Part shown: one piece after another, positions 20,857 to 32,188 of the stretch | How the letters are laid out: every line of letters begins with the position of its first letter | Position numbering within the stretch: position 1 is the first letter of the stretch | NCBI GenBank assembly: GCA_015039365.1 | Contig: WION01000138.1 | Coordinates: 1-64,000, forward strand | Reading direction: 5' to 3' | DNA length: 64,000 nucleotides | From: Amanita rubescens | Taxonomy: Eukaryota > Basidiomycota > Agaricomycetes > Agaricales > Amanitaceae | The notes under the pieces: generated by a model | The model's input: only the letters and a program-made list of their open reading frames with translations | Told to the model about the DNA's origin: nothing | Database searches by the model: none | Program-made: the position numbers and the translations under genes

Positions 20857-22056
20857 ATGCCATATTATGGGCCGCAAGAGGACGGGTACATGCTATTCCT
20901 AGAGAAAACATTCATGCTGTCGACATATCTTGCTTTCATTGGCTATGGTGCGTCGTTGATTCTGGCTCGAAGACAGAAATTATCGACCTCTCGTACCAGG
21001 TGTGCAAGTCGTAATGTTTTGGATCTGCGCATCGTATCTATGGAGGCAACGCAAATGTCAAGGAAAACTTGTGTACTTTCGCCTCACGTACATAACTGTC
21101 CTCTTCCTTCTCGAGTCATTGGTCATGGCATCCTCTACATGGACAATTGAAAGTATGTTTATCCGAAATCGCAACTACCCTGGCGGGCCGGTGGCGTGGT
21201 TTTTGGCGTCGGGGAATGTACCGCTAAATGTTGCATTCTTTGGATCATTCTTCATATTGACTTTCATGTCCGATTTACTCGTGGTTAGTCCCCATTTCTG
21301 GTAAAGCGATTTCCGCATCTGAAATTATCCCTAGCTCTGGCGTTGTTGGGTCATCTGGAGTACTGTAGGACAGTTAGCCGCTTTTGCCATTTTGACCATC
21401 CCTGTTCTTACACTTCTCTCTTCCATTGGTAACATATCAACTGTTTCATTTTAAAGCTATTTTGGCTAACGCCTTCTCAGTGTTGGGAGTCATGTGGGCT
21501 TACCAGTCAAGTCAGCCTGGACTCTCTATGTATAGTCAACTAGCTGTCGACGTCGGCACCGCCTATTACGTTACCTCTCTTGGTGTAAACGTTGTCCTCA
21601 CCGCTCTCATTATTCTGCGATTGGTACATCTTCGTACAGTGGTTCTGAGAATACTGCCAGCGGATTACACCAAACACTATATGTCGGTGGTCACGATCGT
21701 CGTCGAGTCTGTTCTAGTCTACTCAATTTTTGCCCTGGCGTTTATTATCACATATGCTCTCAATAATCCGATGAACCAAGTGTTCTTGTACATGGGCTCT
21801 GCGTGTCAGGTACGTATGTCCTGATTGTCGTGCATGGAAGTTAATATCGCGTTCGCAGCAAATAGCGGGCTATATGATTATATTGAGAGTTGCCCAAGGA
21901 CGGGCGTGGACATCAGATACTGAAGCAACTTTATCCAAACGCCATACCACAATGCGATTGGAACCAATTCCCACTCGGGACCCCATTGAATTGCGGCTCG
22001 ATCACTCTTGTGACAAGCATTTGATTCTAAAACTGGATGCTCGGGACCCAATGTAA
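20857..22056 (+). CDS. seven-transmembrane protein of unknown function
   Basis: Five exons (20857-20947, 21000-21283, 21335-21428, 21481-21809, 21859-22056) give 331 residues with clean splice sites and phases. About seven hydrophobic spans follow a short extracellular-type N-terminus (MPYYGPQEDG). Examples are LSTYLAFIGYGVQVVMFWIC, ITVLFLLESLVMASS, NVAFFGSFFILTFMSDLLV, LAAFAILTIPVLTLL and LVYSIFALAFIITYAL. The C-terminal tail of about 60 residues is hydrophilic. This layout (a D-L near the third or fourth span, then a W-R-C-W motif) is typical of a large family of agaricomycete 7-TM proteins with unknown ligands. The ATG chosen is the first in frame with the exon 2 junction. Confidence 0.82.
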
Positions 22057-22161
22057 ACATCTTTATTTTCTGCGATCCATACTAAGATTTTAATGCAGAT
22101 CGGAACCTATTTTGCGTCCTTCAAGGATAACTGGTAAATAGTTATCGCGGTAATTAGAAGG
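22057..22161. other. spacer
   Basis: Short spacer after the 7-TM gene; nothing seen. Confidence 0.3.
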
Positions 22162-22620
22162 TTATAGCATAGGTTTTGTTGGGATTATAAGCTTAAATTT
22201 GAGTACTTTGAGTGGTGACGATTTATGCCAATGGACGAGGGCTTCACGCGCCAATGTGCCTTTCGGATATTTCGGGCGGAGACTCGAAGAGAAGCGCAAT
22301 GTTTTCTTTGTCTGTCCTGCAACCAACGCGTACACCTCTGGTACTATCGCAATAAGCGACGTCCTTGAAATGATCGTCAAACATTCGCGTCGTTGTCGTT
22401 CGGCCAGATGATTCGCCTGCAGGCGGTAAGTAGAAGGTTTCGTTTCCTGAAACTTTGCTTGGCTCATGAGTAACTTCAGGAGTCGTTGCCCGCCTTTTCG
22501 ATAAACATGTATCGATGCCTTTTCTTCCACTCTTCCACTCTTCTCCACGTATTTGATAACATCGAACGAGACTGACCGAGTCTCGCTTTTGTGTGATCTC
22601 CAGTCCTCGAGTGTCGGCAT
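22162..22620 (-). CDS. doubtful hypothetical ORF, 152 codons
   Basis: Basic, Lys/Arg-rich frame convergent with the 7-TM gene. No domain or signal is recognised. Possible splice signals within it (GTGAGT- and CTGCAG-like) would allow other readings. Length alone supports it. Confidence 0.25.
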   Translation of the reverse strand: MPTLEDWRSHKSETRSVSFDVIKYVEKSGRVEEKASIHVYRKGGQRLLKLLMSQAKFQETKPSTYRLQANHLAERQRRECLTIISRTSLIAIVPEVYALVAGQTKKTLRFSSSLRPKYPKGTLAREALVHWHKSSPLKVLKFKLIIPTKPML

Positions 22621-23323
22621 AAGCTATGGTTGCGCCGTCTAGAATGGCTGGAGCAGATATTTTTCAGAACCCAGATACTTGAACGTCAGCCGCAAGCCGA
22701 CGCAGCACGCCACTCTTTCTCTTTGCCTTGATATTCACCAACTTGAAAGTCGATTTTGCCAAGTAGTACGATCGTGCGTATTTGATCGTCCATTCCATCA
22801 TGGATCAAGGTCACCTGCGTCAAAACTTGCCCTTAATCCTCAAGTGCTCAAATTACATTTACTTTGAGGGGAGCGCATACGATGTCAGTCCCGTCCATTC
22901 CGAGGCACAGCGATGATTGGGGGGGGGTGTCGGTCTTGCGACCTATTTCAGATCAGTCACATATTGTGATTGGGACGTGCTTTTACTACACACCCTGTCT
23001 CAATATGTCTTCTCTTCCCCTTCAACTACCATCAGTTAAGAAGCTTTTCAACGCTTAGAGCGCATTCGACGGCAACAATGGTCATTAATTACCGATTACT
23101 ACCCGAGTACGTGTTTTAATCCATCTCGCTGATAACAAATTGAGCCATCTTTAGTGTATTCTACCTTTCTTCGCTCTCGCGGGCATTGGAGGAAAACGAA
23201 AGCACAGCCTGGTCACCCCGCCGCGCATGTCTTCGATGCATTCAACCTTTCTTCACTTTCCAAGGGCGTTGGATGAGGACATCGCAGCTCAAGCTCAGGG
23301 TATGGACTTGCTTTCCATCCATC
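22621..23323. other. no gene recognised
   Basis: Upstream region of the NACHT gene fragment. A G8 run occurs at about 22919-22926. Alternative upstream exons for the NACHT gene cannot be excluded. Confidence 0.35.
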
Positions 23324-24056
23324 ATGGACATCGATGATAACGTTGTGTCAGCAGAAGTGGATTGTGAACGAAGAATGTGGATATTCCCTGCTCCAGGCCA
23401 ACCGCAAGGACACGCCATATATTCAATCCTTCCAAATGCGCGGGACGTCAATATCTCTGGCTCAGTTTTCAATGATATCCGTGGAGGTATCCATTATAAC
23501 ACAGCAGGGCCATCCCGGCCAGGTAACGTCCGCCTATTGTCATTCTCCTGATCTCATCTCGCGGACTCTAGTTACCGATGACCTCAAATCGCACATTTCG
23601 GAGGCTGCAATGTACGATTCCTTAGCCCGTTGTCCACCGCCTCGCTGTCATCCCTCAACCCGCCGAGGGGCTTTGGATTCAATTTCAGACTGGATTGACG
23701 ATTCATGTCCGCGTCAACTTATCATGTGGTTAAACGGCCCTGCGGGAGCTGGCAAGTCTGCCATTGCTCAAACCATCGCTGAACGCTACAAGGACAGTCG
23801 GCTTGCGGCGTCTTTCTTTTTCCAGAGGAACACCCCGGATCGCGGCGTTGCAAATAGATTGTTCACAACCCTGGCATGGCAGTTGGGCATGTCCATTCCC
23901 GAAACGTACCCGTATATTGAATCCGCACTGAAGACAGAACGTTTACTCCCTACCAAATCCATCGGCATGATGAATCGTCGGGTGGTGGGTTGGATGGGTT
24001 TCTTTTTGCGTCTGATCGCTATCCAGTTATGTCCTAGTAGTAAGTACATACCATAA
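23324..24056 (+). pseudogene. truncated NACHT (NLR-type) NTPase gene
   Basis: Exon 23324-23522 joins exon 23572-24056 across a 49-bp intron. The joined frame has the N-terminal pattern of basidiomycete NLR proteins: ISGSVFNDIRGGIHYN before the NTPase, then H-I-S-E-A-A-M-Y-D, and P.CHPSTRR...I..WI. The Walker A loop G-P-A-G-A-G-K-S lies at about residue 136, followed by I-A-Q-T-I-A-E and A-A-S-F-F-F-Q-R. Homology fades after about 23965 (LLPTKSI), and 30 unrelated residues lead to a stop. The rest of the NACHT domain (Walker B, sensor) and any WD40 or TPR repeats are absent. NACHT proteins of fungi act in heterokaryon incompatibility and immune-like signalling. This copy can hardly hydrolyse NTP. 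It overlaps the end of an F-box fragment on the other strand. Confidence 0.75.
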
Positions 24057-24255
24057 CTGTACGGCGGTTCATTTCAACAATGTATCTGTCGCTGAAGGTG
24101 CCATCTTCAAGATACTCCAAGATAAAAGAGGTCCACAAACGAGGATTGGACAGAAACGCGGCGCGCCATCGTTTGCAAACCAGATCAACGACCCGGGGAG
24201 CGCAGGGTCCTTTCATCACGAGCGTCCGATCATTTTTACATTCAAAGGTTTCCAT
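24034..24255 (-). pseudogene. F-box-type protein fragment
   Basis: 73 codons containing V-D-L-V-C-K-R-W-R-A-A-F-L-S-N-P-R-L-W. This matches the 'vC+.WR..al..P.LW' signature that follows the F-box in many agaricomycete F-box proteins. The F-box helix itself and the C-terminal repeats are missing, so it is a fragment. Its 3' end overlaps the non-homologous tail of the truncated NACHT gene, placing a rearrangement junction near 24.0 kb. Confidence 0.5.
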
Positions 24256-24367
24256 AACACAGAAGCATTCGGAAGGACCGGATCTCCAACGTTTGCCTGC
24301 TCACATTTGTCTTTCTCTACCAAGTACAAAATACAAATAATTCCCGCCCTCGTGTCCATAATTCTGT

Positions 24368-25232
24368 TTACTGATACGATACGTATACGCTCTCACTGCC
24401 CGCCGAAACAGAAGTATAAACTTTGCCATTCTGCTCTATCTCAACAATAATGCCACTTGGGGGATAGATACGCGTGCCGTTTGCCGTCGTGGCATAGGCA
24501 TCGGTGAACTGGATGTTTCCAAAGTCACACATCGGCACAAGTGAGCCGCCTTGTTCATAGTCCTCGACAATCCACTCGACATCCTGCTCACAAAGAGCAT
24601 TGCTAGATGAAACGTGTCGAGACGCACTCTGACCCGTGGTAAGATTATCGATCGTGACCAAGCCGGTGGTGGTGGTATATGCATTTACAGTGAGTTGAAC
24701 AGAGTCGCCGGGATTAATGGAAAGGTTGAAATCGTAGGCGTAATTAGGGTACCATTCATACCAAGCTAACCGCAAAGTCACCTATAAGAAACCTGATTTG
24801 ATGTATGTGGGACAACTCACGTTGGAGTGATACAACACCGTTTTCATAGGATATGTCGACACCAGTTTGAAGGAACGCATTCCCGCATGAGTAACCGTCG
24901 ATACCAACCCACACCGATACAGCTCCGTTCGGCGAACTAGGAGTGGGAACTACAAAAGTGCCAGTAACAGCAACGAAAGTTCCCTGAGAGGACGAAGATT
25001 GTCAATATGGATTCATAGCCCCAAGATTAATAAAGAGACAAACAGGAGGGTAGCCGGACAAGACGATGCCGCCCCAATTACTGGTGTACACTACGTTCGA
25101 TATGTCGGTACTCTCTTTGAGGAGTTGCGCAGGACGCGACTTTCGGTGGGCGATACGAGAGTCAATGCGGGAGGGGGCCGCATGCGCCGTGATGAGTAGG
25201 AAGCTGGAGACAAGAAACTTGAAGAGGATCAT
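24368..25232 (-). CDS. secreted G1-family glutamic peptidase
   Basis: Exons 25232-25044, 24983-24821 and 24765-24368 give 249 residues. Signal peptide (FLVSSFLLITAHAA), short basic propeptide (RIAHRKSRPAQ), TSNWGG, then WVGIDGYSCGNAFLQTGVD with catalytic Gln about 102, WYEWYP, and V-E-W-I-V-E-D with catalytic Glu about 181 (Val replaces the usual Ala before Glu). The intron 2 acceptor used (GGTTAG|CTTGG) makes the split codon Pro instead of Ala. A nearer TAG would put a stop in frame. It is the first of the main cluster and more divergent than the rest. A TTTATA on the plus strand (25290-25295) gives a TATA box 58 bp upstream. Confidence 0.92.
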
Positions 25233-25289
25233 GATCAGCCAGAGGTTACGATGCAATGAGGCGCGCTTCCTAGACAAATCATATCATCC

Positions 25290-25295
25290 TTTATA
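25290..25295 (-). promoter_or_regulatory. TATA box of G1 peptidase 24368-25232
   Basis: TATAAA on the minus strand, 58 bp before the start codon, in the context GGTATAAAGG shared with other array members. Confidence 0.55.
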
Positions 25296-25299
25296 CCAT

Positions 25300-26480
25300 T
25301 GCTGAGCGAAGCCCAAACCATATGGTCGTGGCCCGCCTTTTGCCGGAGTCACAGTGGTACTATCTGTACCGCGAACGGACGTGGATGATGACAAACTGAC
25401 GTGCGCGATGAGGTGCCTGACATGATAAATGTGCGTATGATATGTTTGCTTCCTTCACTTGACCAGATCCATGTGAGAGGTTGAATGCCAAATATAGGGT
25501 ATGTTTGGGAACTTGAAATCGTGAAAGATATGTCAGCCTGTTGCCATCAGGATCTGCCGGATTCCTGGCTTATGTCAACCTACTTTAGTATCTTTAACTC
25601 ATCGCAAACTGACCTGTCACAGACCAGCCAAATTCAGCGCCTCTACCTCCACGCCCGGTATTCTAGCGGGCTGGCCTGACCGTGAAGAGGCAAATGAATG
25701 GAGCCGTCCCCGGAGAATGGTACAACGTTAATTATGACTGTCCATCCAATGATAAGCTCCATGCTAGGATGAAATAGGTCGCACACCGGACCAAAGATTG
25801 GTTCAAAATGTCGTGTGAACGGAAAGCTCGTGCCAATGAACCGAGTCCCCCGGAAGCCGCGAAAGCTGAATGGGCATATGTGCAGCGTGGGTGGTCTTAG
25901 ACGTTATAAGTATGTAGTTAAGCATGGAGTACGGAGTATTGGATACTTGGTGCTCACCGGTTTATACTTTGAGTCAGTGTGATCACATTTATAGGGGCGA
26001 GTCTATGGCACCACAGGCACAACCAGCTTACTTTTAGAACACGGTGACCTTAGGATAATGCGATCGCGCCGCTGTCAAACTTGAGAACCCCGTTCCCGCG
26101 CACGAATCCCAAGGCAGATAGAATGGGCATGGCGTGGCGTGGCAATAAGTGTATCACAACGGGGAACCAACTACAGCAATGTCGAACTTCTATTTGGATT
26201 CCTTCTCAAGCCTTTCATTCGTACCTTTCTTGTTAAGCAGCGCCCGGGACGTCGGCATTCGAAGCCGAGCTGCTTATTTTGGCACTCGGAGGCTTGCATA
26301 CAAATTCCTGAATTCGACGCCCTAAAGTAGCTGAACTAGTGGGACAGTAGATTATGTAATGTGGGATGGAAGAAGACTTTAGGTTTTTCTCTTGATGTCA
26401 GAACTAGTCTCAATGAAGTTGTTTGTTTCTGTTGTTGAATTTAATTTCGTTCGCTTTGATCTGCTGAGTGATCGGGAAAT
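25300..26480. other. intergenic with an inverted repeat copy
   Basis: No gene is recognised. The stretch 25908-25986 (TATGTAGTTAAGCATGGAGT and on) is about 80 percent identical by eye to the reverse complement of 32110-32188. The two copies lie upstream of the two transporter copies. Confidence 0.45.
25908..25986 (+). repeat. 79-bp repeat, inverted relative to 32110-32188
   Basis: Shares blocks such as TTAAGCATGGAGT, TTGGTGCTCAC and ACTTTGAGTCAGTG with the reverse complement of 32110-32188. Confidence 0.65.
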
Positions 26481-26558
26481 TAAAAAAGTCCTTCCCTTTC
26501 CAATTCATTATTTATATAACGCTGCTTTGAACCGTCTTTCAACCTATCCTGAAAAAAA

Positions 26559-28034
26559 ATGCTGCGAGCTCTCGTTAAGAACAATGCTGGCCTGCTACTG
26601 ATCGTAGCATCCGAAGTGTTTTATGCATTCATGCATGCATCAGTCAAAGTTCTTACGAGCAAAGGAGAGTCGGTGATCCCTATTTCGGAGGTGCGGTTCT
26701 ACATTCAGTTCATTGGTTATGTCTCCTTATCATTCTCCCCAGATTATAGTGCTCAGAATGGTCAGTCTATCGAGAACATACTCCCTATCAACAACAAACT
26801 GAGTAGACCATGATGCTGAGGTTGTGACTTACATTTTCTCCGTGGCATACATGTGAGTTCATCATACCGTACAATTAGAACCATTTTTATCAGAGATAAG
26901 GTATTGCGCGAAAATTGATAATCCTATCCTTGGTCCGCCTGGCGTCAGGCTCTTGCTTCTGTGTCGCGGTTTCTCCGGGTACGCGCTTAATTCAAGCATA
27001 TTTTCTATTGATATCCACCGATTCGGTTCCAGATTCATAGGGATCTTCGGGGTCTACTACGCGCTACAATATCTTTCACTCTCCGACTCCATCGTCCTTA
27101 CCTTCCTTGCACCTTTGTCTACGGCTATCGCAGGTTCATTCGTCCTCAAAGAAAGATTCAAAAAAGGAGAAGCTTTCGCAGCGAGTTGAGTATATCATCT
27201 GTTTTCGACTTGGATTTTTTTTATGAATCTTTCGTCCCAGTTATCAGTCTTCTAGGGGTAGTTTTGATCGCGCGACCACCTTTTATCTTTGGTCCTAACA
27301 GTGAACAAAAAGGTTTAGCAGTTGAGCATGGCGTGAGGATAGAACACCGAATGATTGCCGTTTGGTGCGTATTCGTCCTACTTTTGAGCGTCTTCAGTCT
27401 TAGTGTGTCTCTAGCGTTTCCTTGATCAGTACTCTCGGATTTACCAGCGCCTGTATGTACCAACACCATCCTAAGGATTTCATTGACGTCCCTACAGTCA
27501 TCACAATCAGAGCGATTGGAAAACGCGCCCATCCCCTCCATAATATGACGTATCTTTCTTTCCTGAGTGTCGTTGTATGTGGTTTGAAGTGAGTTTTTTT
27601 CATGCCATATCAGATGCTCTATTTGACCATTAATCAGCATAATCATAACTCGTACTCCCATGGTAGTCCCCACTGAAAGACTATATCTCAGCATGCTTGT
27701 GTTAATTGGCGTCTTCGGTTTTTTCGCTCAAATGCTCATGACCATTGGTTTCCAAATCGAGGCTGCGGGCCGAGCTTCCATGGGGATTTACAGCCAGGTG
27801 ATATTCACAATGATCCTGGAGCGAATCATATTCGGGACTACACCAGGCCTTTTGTCGATCCTTGGGACATGTTTGATTCTGGGATCTGCGATTTATGTCA
27901 CGGCGACGAAAGCGAGAGGAGACGACACCAGTGTTGATAGGAAGGTTGCATTGCCAGAAGGAGGCAGTGTCGAGGAAGGCCGTGCCTTGTTAAATCCGTA
28001 TGAGGACAACAATAGACAGCGATACGGATGTTGA
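26559..28034 (+). CDS. DMT/EamA-family membrane transporter
   Basis: Nine exons (26559-26690, 26743-26760, 26821-26852, 26901-26978, 27033-27184, 27241-27364, 27415-27452, 27498-27588, 27638-28034) give 353 residues, all phases consistent. Exon 2 is only 18 bp. The protein has about ten membrane spans in two EamA halves. Typical motifs are GPPGVRLLLLCRGFSG, FGVYYALQYLSLSDSIVLTF-like text, the end of the first half (LGVVLIARPPFIFG), TIRAIGKRAHPLHNM and the final LGTCLILGSAIYV. The C-terminal tail is hydrophilic. Fungal relatives are solute or drug/metabolite transporters of unknown substrate. A TATATAA lies about 43 bp upstream. It heads duplicated block A and is the intact copy. Confidence 0.9.
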
Positions 28035-28851
28035 GAGTTAATCATCCAAACCATCTGCCCAGATGTCGCTGACAGCGATTGTAAAAAGGGGTTTTGAATA
28101 TGATGTAATATTGTACGACCACAAAGAATGGACCTCTCAGTGCGCCTCTTGCTTCTCGCCTTTTCTCCCTCTTTGACCACCGCTGGAGCCCTGAAACCTT
28201 AGAGGTCAACAGTCCTTTGAGCAGTTCCCGGTTGGGGCGCATCTCTACGGTGAATGACTTGCCCCCATACTATGACCTAAACGTTCCCTCTGATTTCCAG
28301 ACGTTTCACATTGCCATAGCACCAGCGCCGCCACCGATACAGGGTGATGCTGCCATACACCCGCGGCAACCACGGCATCGAACCTGGACCGTTAGATTCG
28401 TCAAGCAAGGTCGAAAGTTTAAGAAGCTGGGAGACCCCTGTGCGACAAAGGAGACCGGGGCAAATCGTCATTCCGGAAGGCGCTATTAATGACTCTCGTA
28501 CATCTGGCATTCCGGCGGTGATTGAGACCTGCCAGCTAGTCGCAATTTCAAGTTGTCATGTGCACAGCATTAGCTTCACGGGCAACAGAGGAAATAACCC
28601 CTGCTTGCTTTCGGCGAATCAATCAGACAATCCCCGGCGAGTTAGGGGTTGCATAACTCGAAAGCAGCCGTGGAGACAGGAACCACTGCGTCCATTAAGT
28701 CTCAACTTTGTATCAATAGCGCGAGTCATACACGTCGAGCTATTCATGAATAGGGTACAGCACCCCGAAACCACGACGCCTGTGAAGGAAATAAAACGAG
28801 CCACGTCTTTCAGACGAATTCCCTGCGAGTTCATAGCACTCCTTGTTCAAC
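28035..28851. other. intergenic of duplicated block A
   Basis: Conserved with 34424-35694 apart from a roughly 400-bp insertion there. Long frames here (for example plus 28344-28877) are not kept in the other copy, so I do not call them. ATAAAA at 28791 probably serves the G1 gene. Confidence 0.5.
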
Positions 28852-29739
28852 ATGTTCCACATCTCCTTGCTCACTAGCATCCTACTCGCTACAGCCGCTA
28901 TTGCTGCTCCACCACCGACCATCGGCGCTCTCCACAGGTCACGACCGTTTCAGCGTGTCCAGAACAGCGACCTTGCTACAGATTGTACATCGCGCGTAGT
29001 CATCAGCAACAACTGGGCTGGTTCTATCCAGAACAACACACAGGTGCGTAAAGAAAACCGATTTGGTATCGCGGATAGCTTTAAGTGCTAACTTACCTTC
29101 ATCGCTACAGGGTACTTTCACAACTGTCACTGGTACTTTCGTAGTACCGACTCCCAGTGCTCCTGAAGGGTTCTCAGCGGTCTGGGTAGGCATTAGTGGC
29201 TTCACATGCCAATCCGGGGCTCTCCTGCAGACTGGCATTCAGATGAATCTTGCTAACGATGACGTCTCATACCAGGGTAAGTTTGATTCATATTTACGTG
29301 AAATCCTCATAGCAATGGCCTTCTATTAGCTTGGTATGAGTGGTATCCAGCTGGTCCAATTTTCTTTGACAACATTGACATCAACTCGGGCGACCAAGTC
29401 CGGCTTACGGTTATCGCAACTTCCACTACAACTGGCAATGTTTTTATTGAGAACATGAGCAACAATCAGACTGTACAGCAAGAACTTAGCTCTACGTTCC
29501 CACTTTGCCAAGAGAGTGCAGAGTGGATTGTCGAAGACTTCGGTTCTGATGAGTCACTTGTGCCCTTCAATAACTTTGGCACTGTGATATTCAAGGGCGC
29601 TCTCGCAGTGACGGCCAGCGGTGAAATCTTAACTCCTGATGGTGCTATCATCAGCCTCATCGAACAAAATGACGTGGTGATCACCTCTGTTGATGAGGGG
29701 CTAACTGGAGTTACAATTTCATACAATAAAACCCACTAA
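28852..29739 (+). CDS. secreted G1-family glutamic peptidase (PFN type)
   Basis: Exons 28852-29043, 29111-29276 and 29330-29739 give 255 residues. Signal peptide (HISLLTSILLATAAIAA), propeptide, SNNWAGSIQ, WVGISGFTCQSGALLQTGI (catalytic Gln), WYEWYP, ESAEWIVEDF (catalytic Glu), ending VTISYNKTH. The strand after the Glu reads VPFNNFGTV where most paralogues have VPFCDFGTV, so a conserved Cys is replaced. Copies at 35695, 40228 and 43170 share this change. Exon 2 is 3 bp longer than in most members (166 versus 163). It is convergent with the G1 gene at 30278 and orthologous within the duplication to 35695-36573. Confidence 0.94.
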
Positions 29740-30277
29740 CGGCACGCTTATGTGGAAGTTTGATGGACTCATAGTTAGTAGCTGTATGTATAACAATGTA
29801 TAACATTTATATGGACGTAGCAGGTTAGCGCTCTTTATATTTGCAGGGGCAGAAATGCAGAAAAATACCGGAAGAGAAAATTCTTGGGAAAGTCATCAAG
29901 CAGTTAAATATCACGTTCACCGTTCACCATTTATTAGTCTAAGGGTAACTACGGTTGGTATATTGATCAAGCCTAAATTGGTATATCTCCATGAATTAGT
30001 GGAGGTCGAGTAGATAAACTAGTGACGTTGATAATAAAAAAAGCCATCAAAAAATCTCACCTCAATTACTACATGTAATCAAAGCGAACAAAAGCCCTTG
30101 CAAAGGCAAATCGTAAATGTAACGAAGAGAAAGGGAATGAAAATGTAAGGTAGAGTTTGAGATGAGAGGAGGCCGCTTGGTACCAGCAAAGCGCATTGAT
30201 GATGAATAATAATTGGCGCTCAAGGGACGGACACGTCAAGGGGTGAGGTGTCTCGCTTGATTTGTCCGTGGCAGGGC
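29740..30277. other. 3'-3' spacer of convergent G1 pair A
   Basis: No gene. The text TAAGGGTAACTACGGTTGGTATAT recurs in the pair B spacer (36667-36690), so the whole spacer was duplicated. Confidence 0.6.
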
Positions 30278-31175
30278 TCAACCTATGTAAGAGATCGTAA
30301 CGTTTTTTGAATTCGGCGTCGTGGAGGTAAGGACTGAATCGCTTTGTTGAATGTCAACAATATGGGAATCACGAGGTGAGACGATACTGCCGCTAAACGT
30401 TCGAGCAGAGGCGTTGGAGAAGGTCACAGTGCCAAAGTCACAGAAAGGCACCAGCGAACCATCATCATTAGAGTAGTCTTCAACGATCCACTCGGCGCTC
30501 TGCCCGCAAAGCGCGTGCGTAGACGTGGTGTACTGGGATACAGTCTGACCATTTGATAGGTTCTCGATCACGGCTTTGCCTCTTGTGGAATCAGCAGTGA
30601 TTGTGAGCCGGATGGTATCGCCAGCGTTGATAACAATGTTGCTGAAGTAATATGCGGGATCTGGAAACCATTCGTACCAAGCTAGTGCGGGTGATGGTAA
30701 GGATTTCTTGCAGGTGCTGAAATATACAAAACAGCTTACGGAGGTAGGACATGGCGCCGTTATTATAAGCCTTGTCGATGCCGGTCTGCCAGATACCACC
30801 CGAGCAACTGCCGGTGCCATCAATGCCGACCCACGGCGCTGCAGCGCCATATGAATTTGGGGAACTGAGAGTAGGTACCACGAAGGTACCGCTAACAGCG
30901 TTGTAAGTTCTCTACACAAAGATGCAGGTTAGTAACTATTCGCAAAATCGCGGCGGCCACATGCGACATACGTTAGAACTCTGTAACATTGCACCAGCCC
31001 AGTTGGTAGTGTAGTATTCGTGAGATGCGGGGTCAATGGCAAGGTTGTCCCTTTCAATGCGCTGGATGGGTCTGGACCTTTGACGACGAGGAACGCGAGA
31101 CCCTGTGCGGCAAGGTGAAGCAGCAAAAGCAACAGTGGCGAGTAGGATGGTAGCGAGTTGGGAAATGGCAACCAT
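30278..31175 (-). CDS. secreted G1-family glutamic peptidase
   Basis: Exons 31175-30972, 30911-30740 and 30681-30278 give 259 residues. Signal peptide (MVAISQLATILLATVAFAA), basic propeptide (RVPRRQRSRPIQRI), TTNWAG, WVGIDGTGSCSGGIWQTGID (Gln kept, Leu before it replaced by Trp), WYEWFP, QSAEWIVEDY (Glu kept), VPFCDFGTV. Exon 2 starts with AGA (Arg) where all other members have a Gly codon, and the second split codon is Pro. The GDTC motif carries a small insertion (GTGSC). Its duplicate is 36963-37904. TATA at 31215-31220, 40 bp upstream. Confidence 0.92.
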
Positions 31176-31214
31176 GTCGAACAGCGGTACTGTGGAACTC
31201 GCTGTCGCGAGCAC

Positions 31215-31220
31215 TTTATA
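31215..31220 (-). promoter_or_regulatory. TATA box of G1 peptidase 30278-31175
   Basis: TATAAA on the minus strand in CGCATATAAAGTGC. The same sequence is kept at 37944-37949 in the duplicate. Confidence 0.6.
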
Positions 31221-32032
31221 TGCGCGAGAGGTCCATATTCTTCCCAGAACACGTCGCGGGTTCAGGGTTGACATATGTGTATGGTCGTTGAGGGGGCAGT
31301 GCACGGCGGATTGCTTTACGTACAGTTCCGCCATACGTATGCATAGTCAACCTATTTGGCGCATAAACCGGCGGCGTGGATCCCCTGGGGATGCATCAGT
31401 AGCACGATAATACTTCCGACAGATGGATCCATGATCAGCGAGCATAGATTCTAGCTAGGCCACCAGAGCAAACACCGGTTGTAGGGTTCCATTACCTTGT
31501 GATGAAATCGATGATATGAGAGTCGGGGCACTAGCACAGAACAAGCTCGGAATGAAATTAGAAAGCTATATATGATAAAACACGTACCGATATAAACTGG
31601 TTTCCTGTTTACGACGCATCCATCTCCAGCTTCATTCAGCTCAAACGGAGGACACCGCTCACTATCTGTAACGAAGAAATTTGCGTTGCTAGGCCTGGAC
31701 AATTCGCGGGCGCTGTTCGTCTTCAAGCGGCGATGCGGCTCCAAGTCTGCGGGTCATGGAGATAACGGAGCCTCAGGCCTCATGATTTAACGTTTAAGTC
31801 GCAGGTCTGCAGGTTCCGGAACCACAGCACATAATCCTGGTTGTCAAAACGCACTTGTACGGAGTAAATAAACCATAACAATGGTCACAGTAGCAGCTTT
31901 ATACGCTGTACCGTTTATAAAATAGAAACTAGCACTCTATTACAAAATGAGCAAACTACTGGGATAGGAGGTTGAGTGGCCGGTAGCTGAAGTGTCGTTT
32001 CGTGGGCGCAGCGAAAGCGAGGTGTCCATTGT

Positions 32033-32188
32033 GATGCGTGACGTTACAGATAAAGAAGTTATCCGAGAAACCCCATTGGTTCCCGTCATCTCGCAACTCA
32101 GGTAGTACCAACACGATCGCACTGACTCAAAGTAGAAACCAGTGAGCACCAAGCATCCATACTCCATGCTTAACTACATACTTATAAT
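32033..32188 (+). repeat. repeat near duplication junction, copy 1
   Basis: Contains GCGTGACGTTACAG, ACCCCATTGGTT and ACACGATCGCACTGA, found again in shortened form at 32699-32800. Its right part is the inverted counterpart of 25908-25986. Confidence 0.6.

Larger units (their letters stand above)
26480..31680. repeat. segmental duplication, copy A
   Basis: Contains a DMT transporter (+), a G1 peptidase (+) and a G1 peptidase (-) in the same order and orientation as copy B (about 32890-38372). Non-coding spacers match too, for example GAGGTCAACAGTCCTTTGAG at about 28202 and 34518, and TATATATGATAA...CACGTACCGATATA at about 31567 and 38233. The left edge is set by the shared GGGAAATTAAAAAAGTC motif and the right edge by CACTATCTGTAACGA. 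Confidence 0.88.

Noticed and set aside
28344..28877. 177-codon plus frame upstream of the G1 gene at 28852
   Set aside because: The matching spacer of block B does not keep this frame open, so it is not under coding constraint.
31451..31744. 97-codon minus frame with FVTDSERCPPFELN-like text
   Set aside because: The block B counterpart (about 38270-38370) has stops and indels; treated as duplicated spacer.
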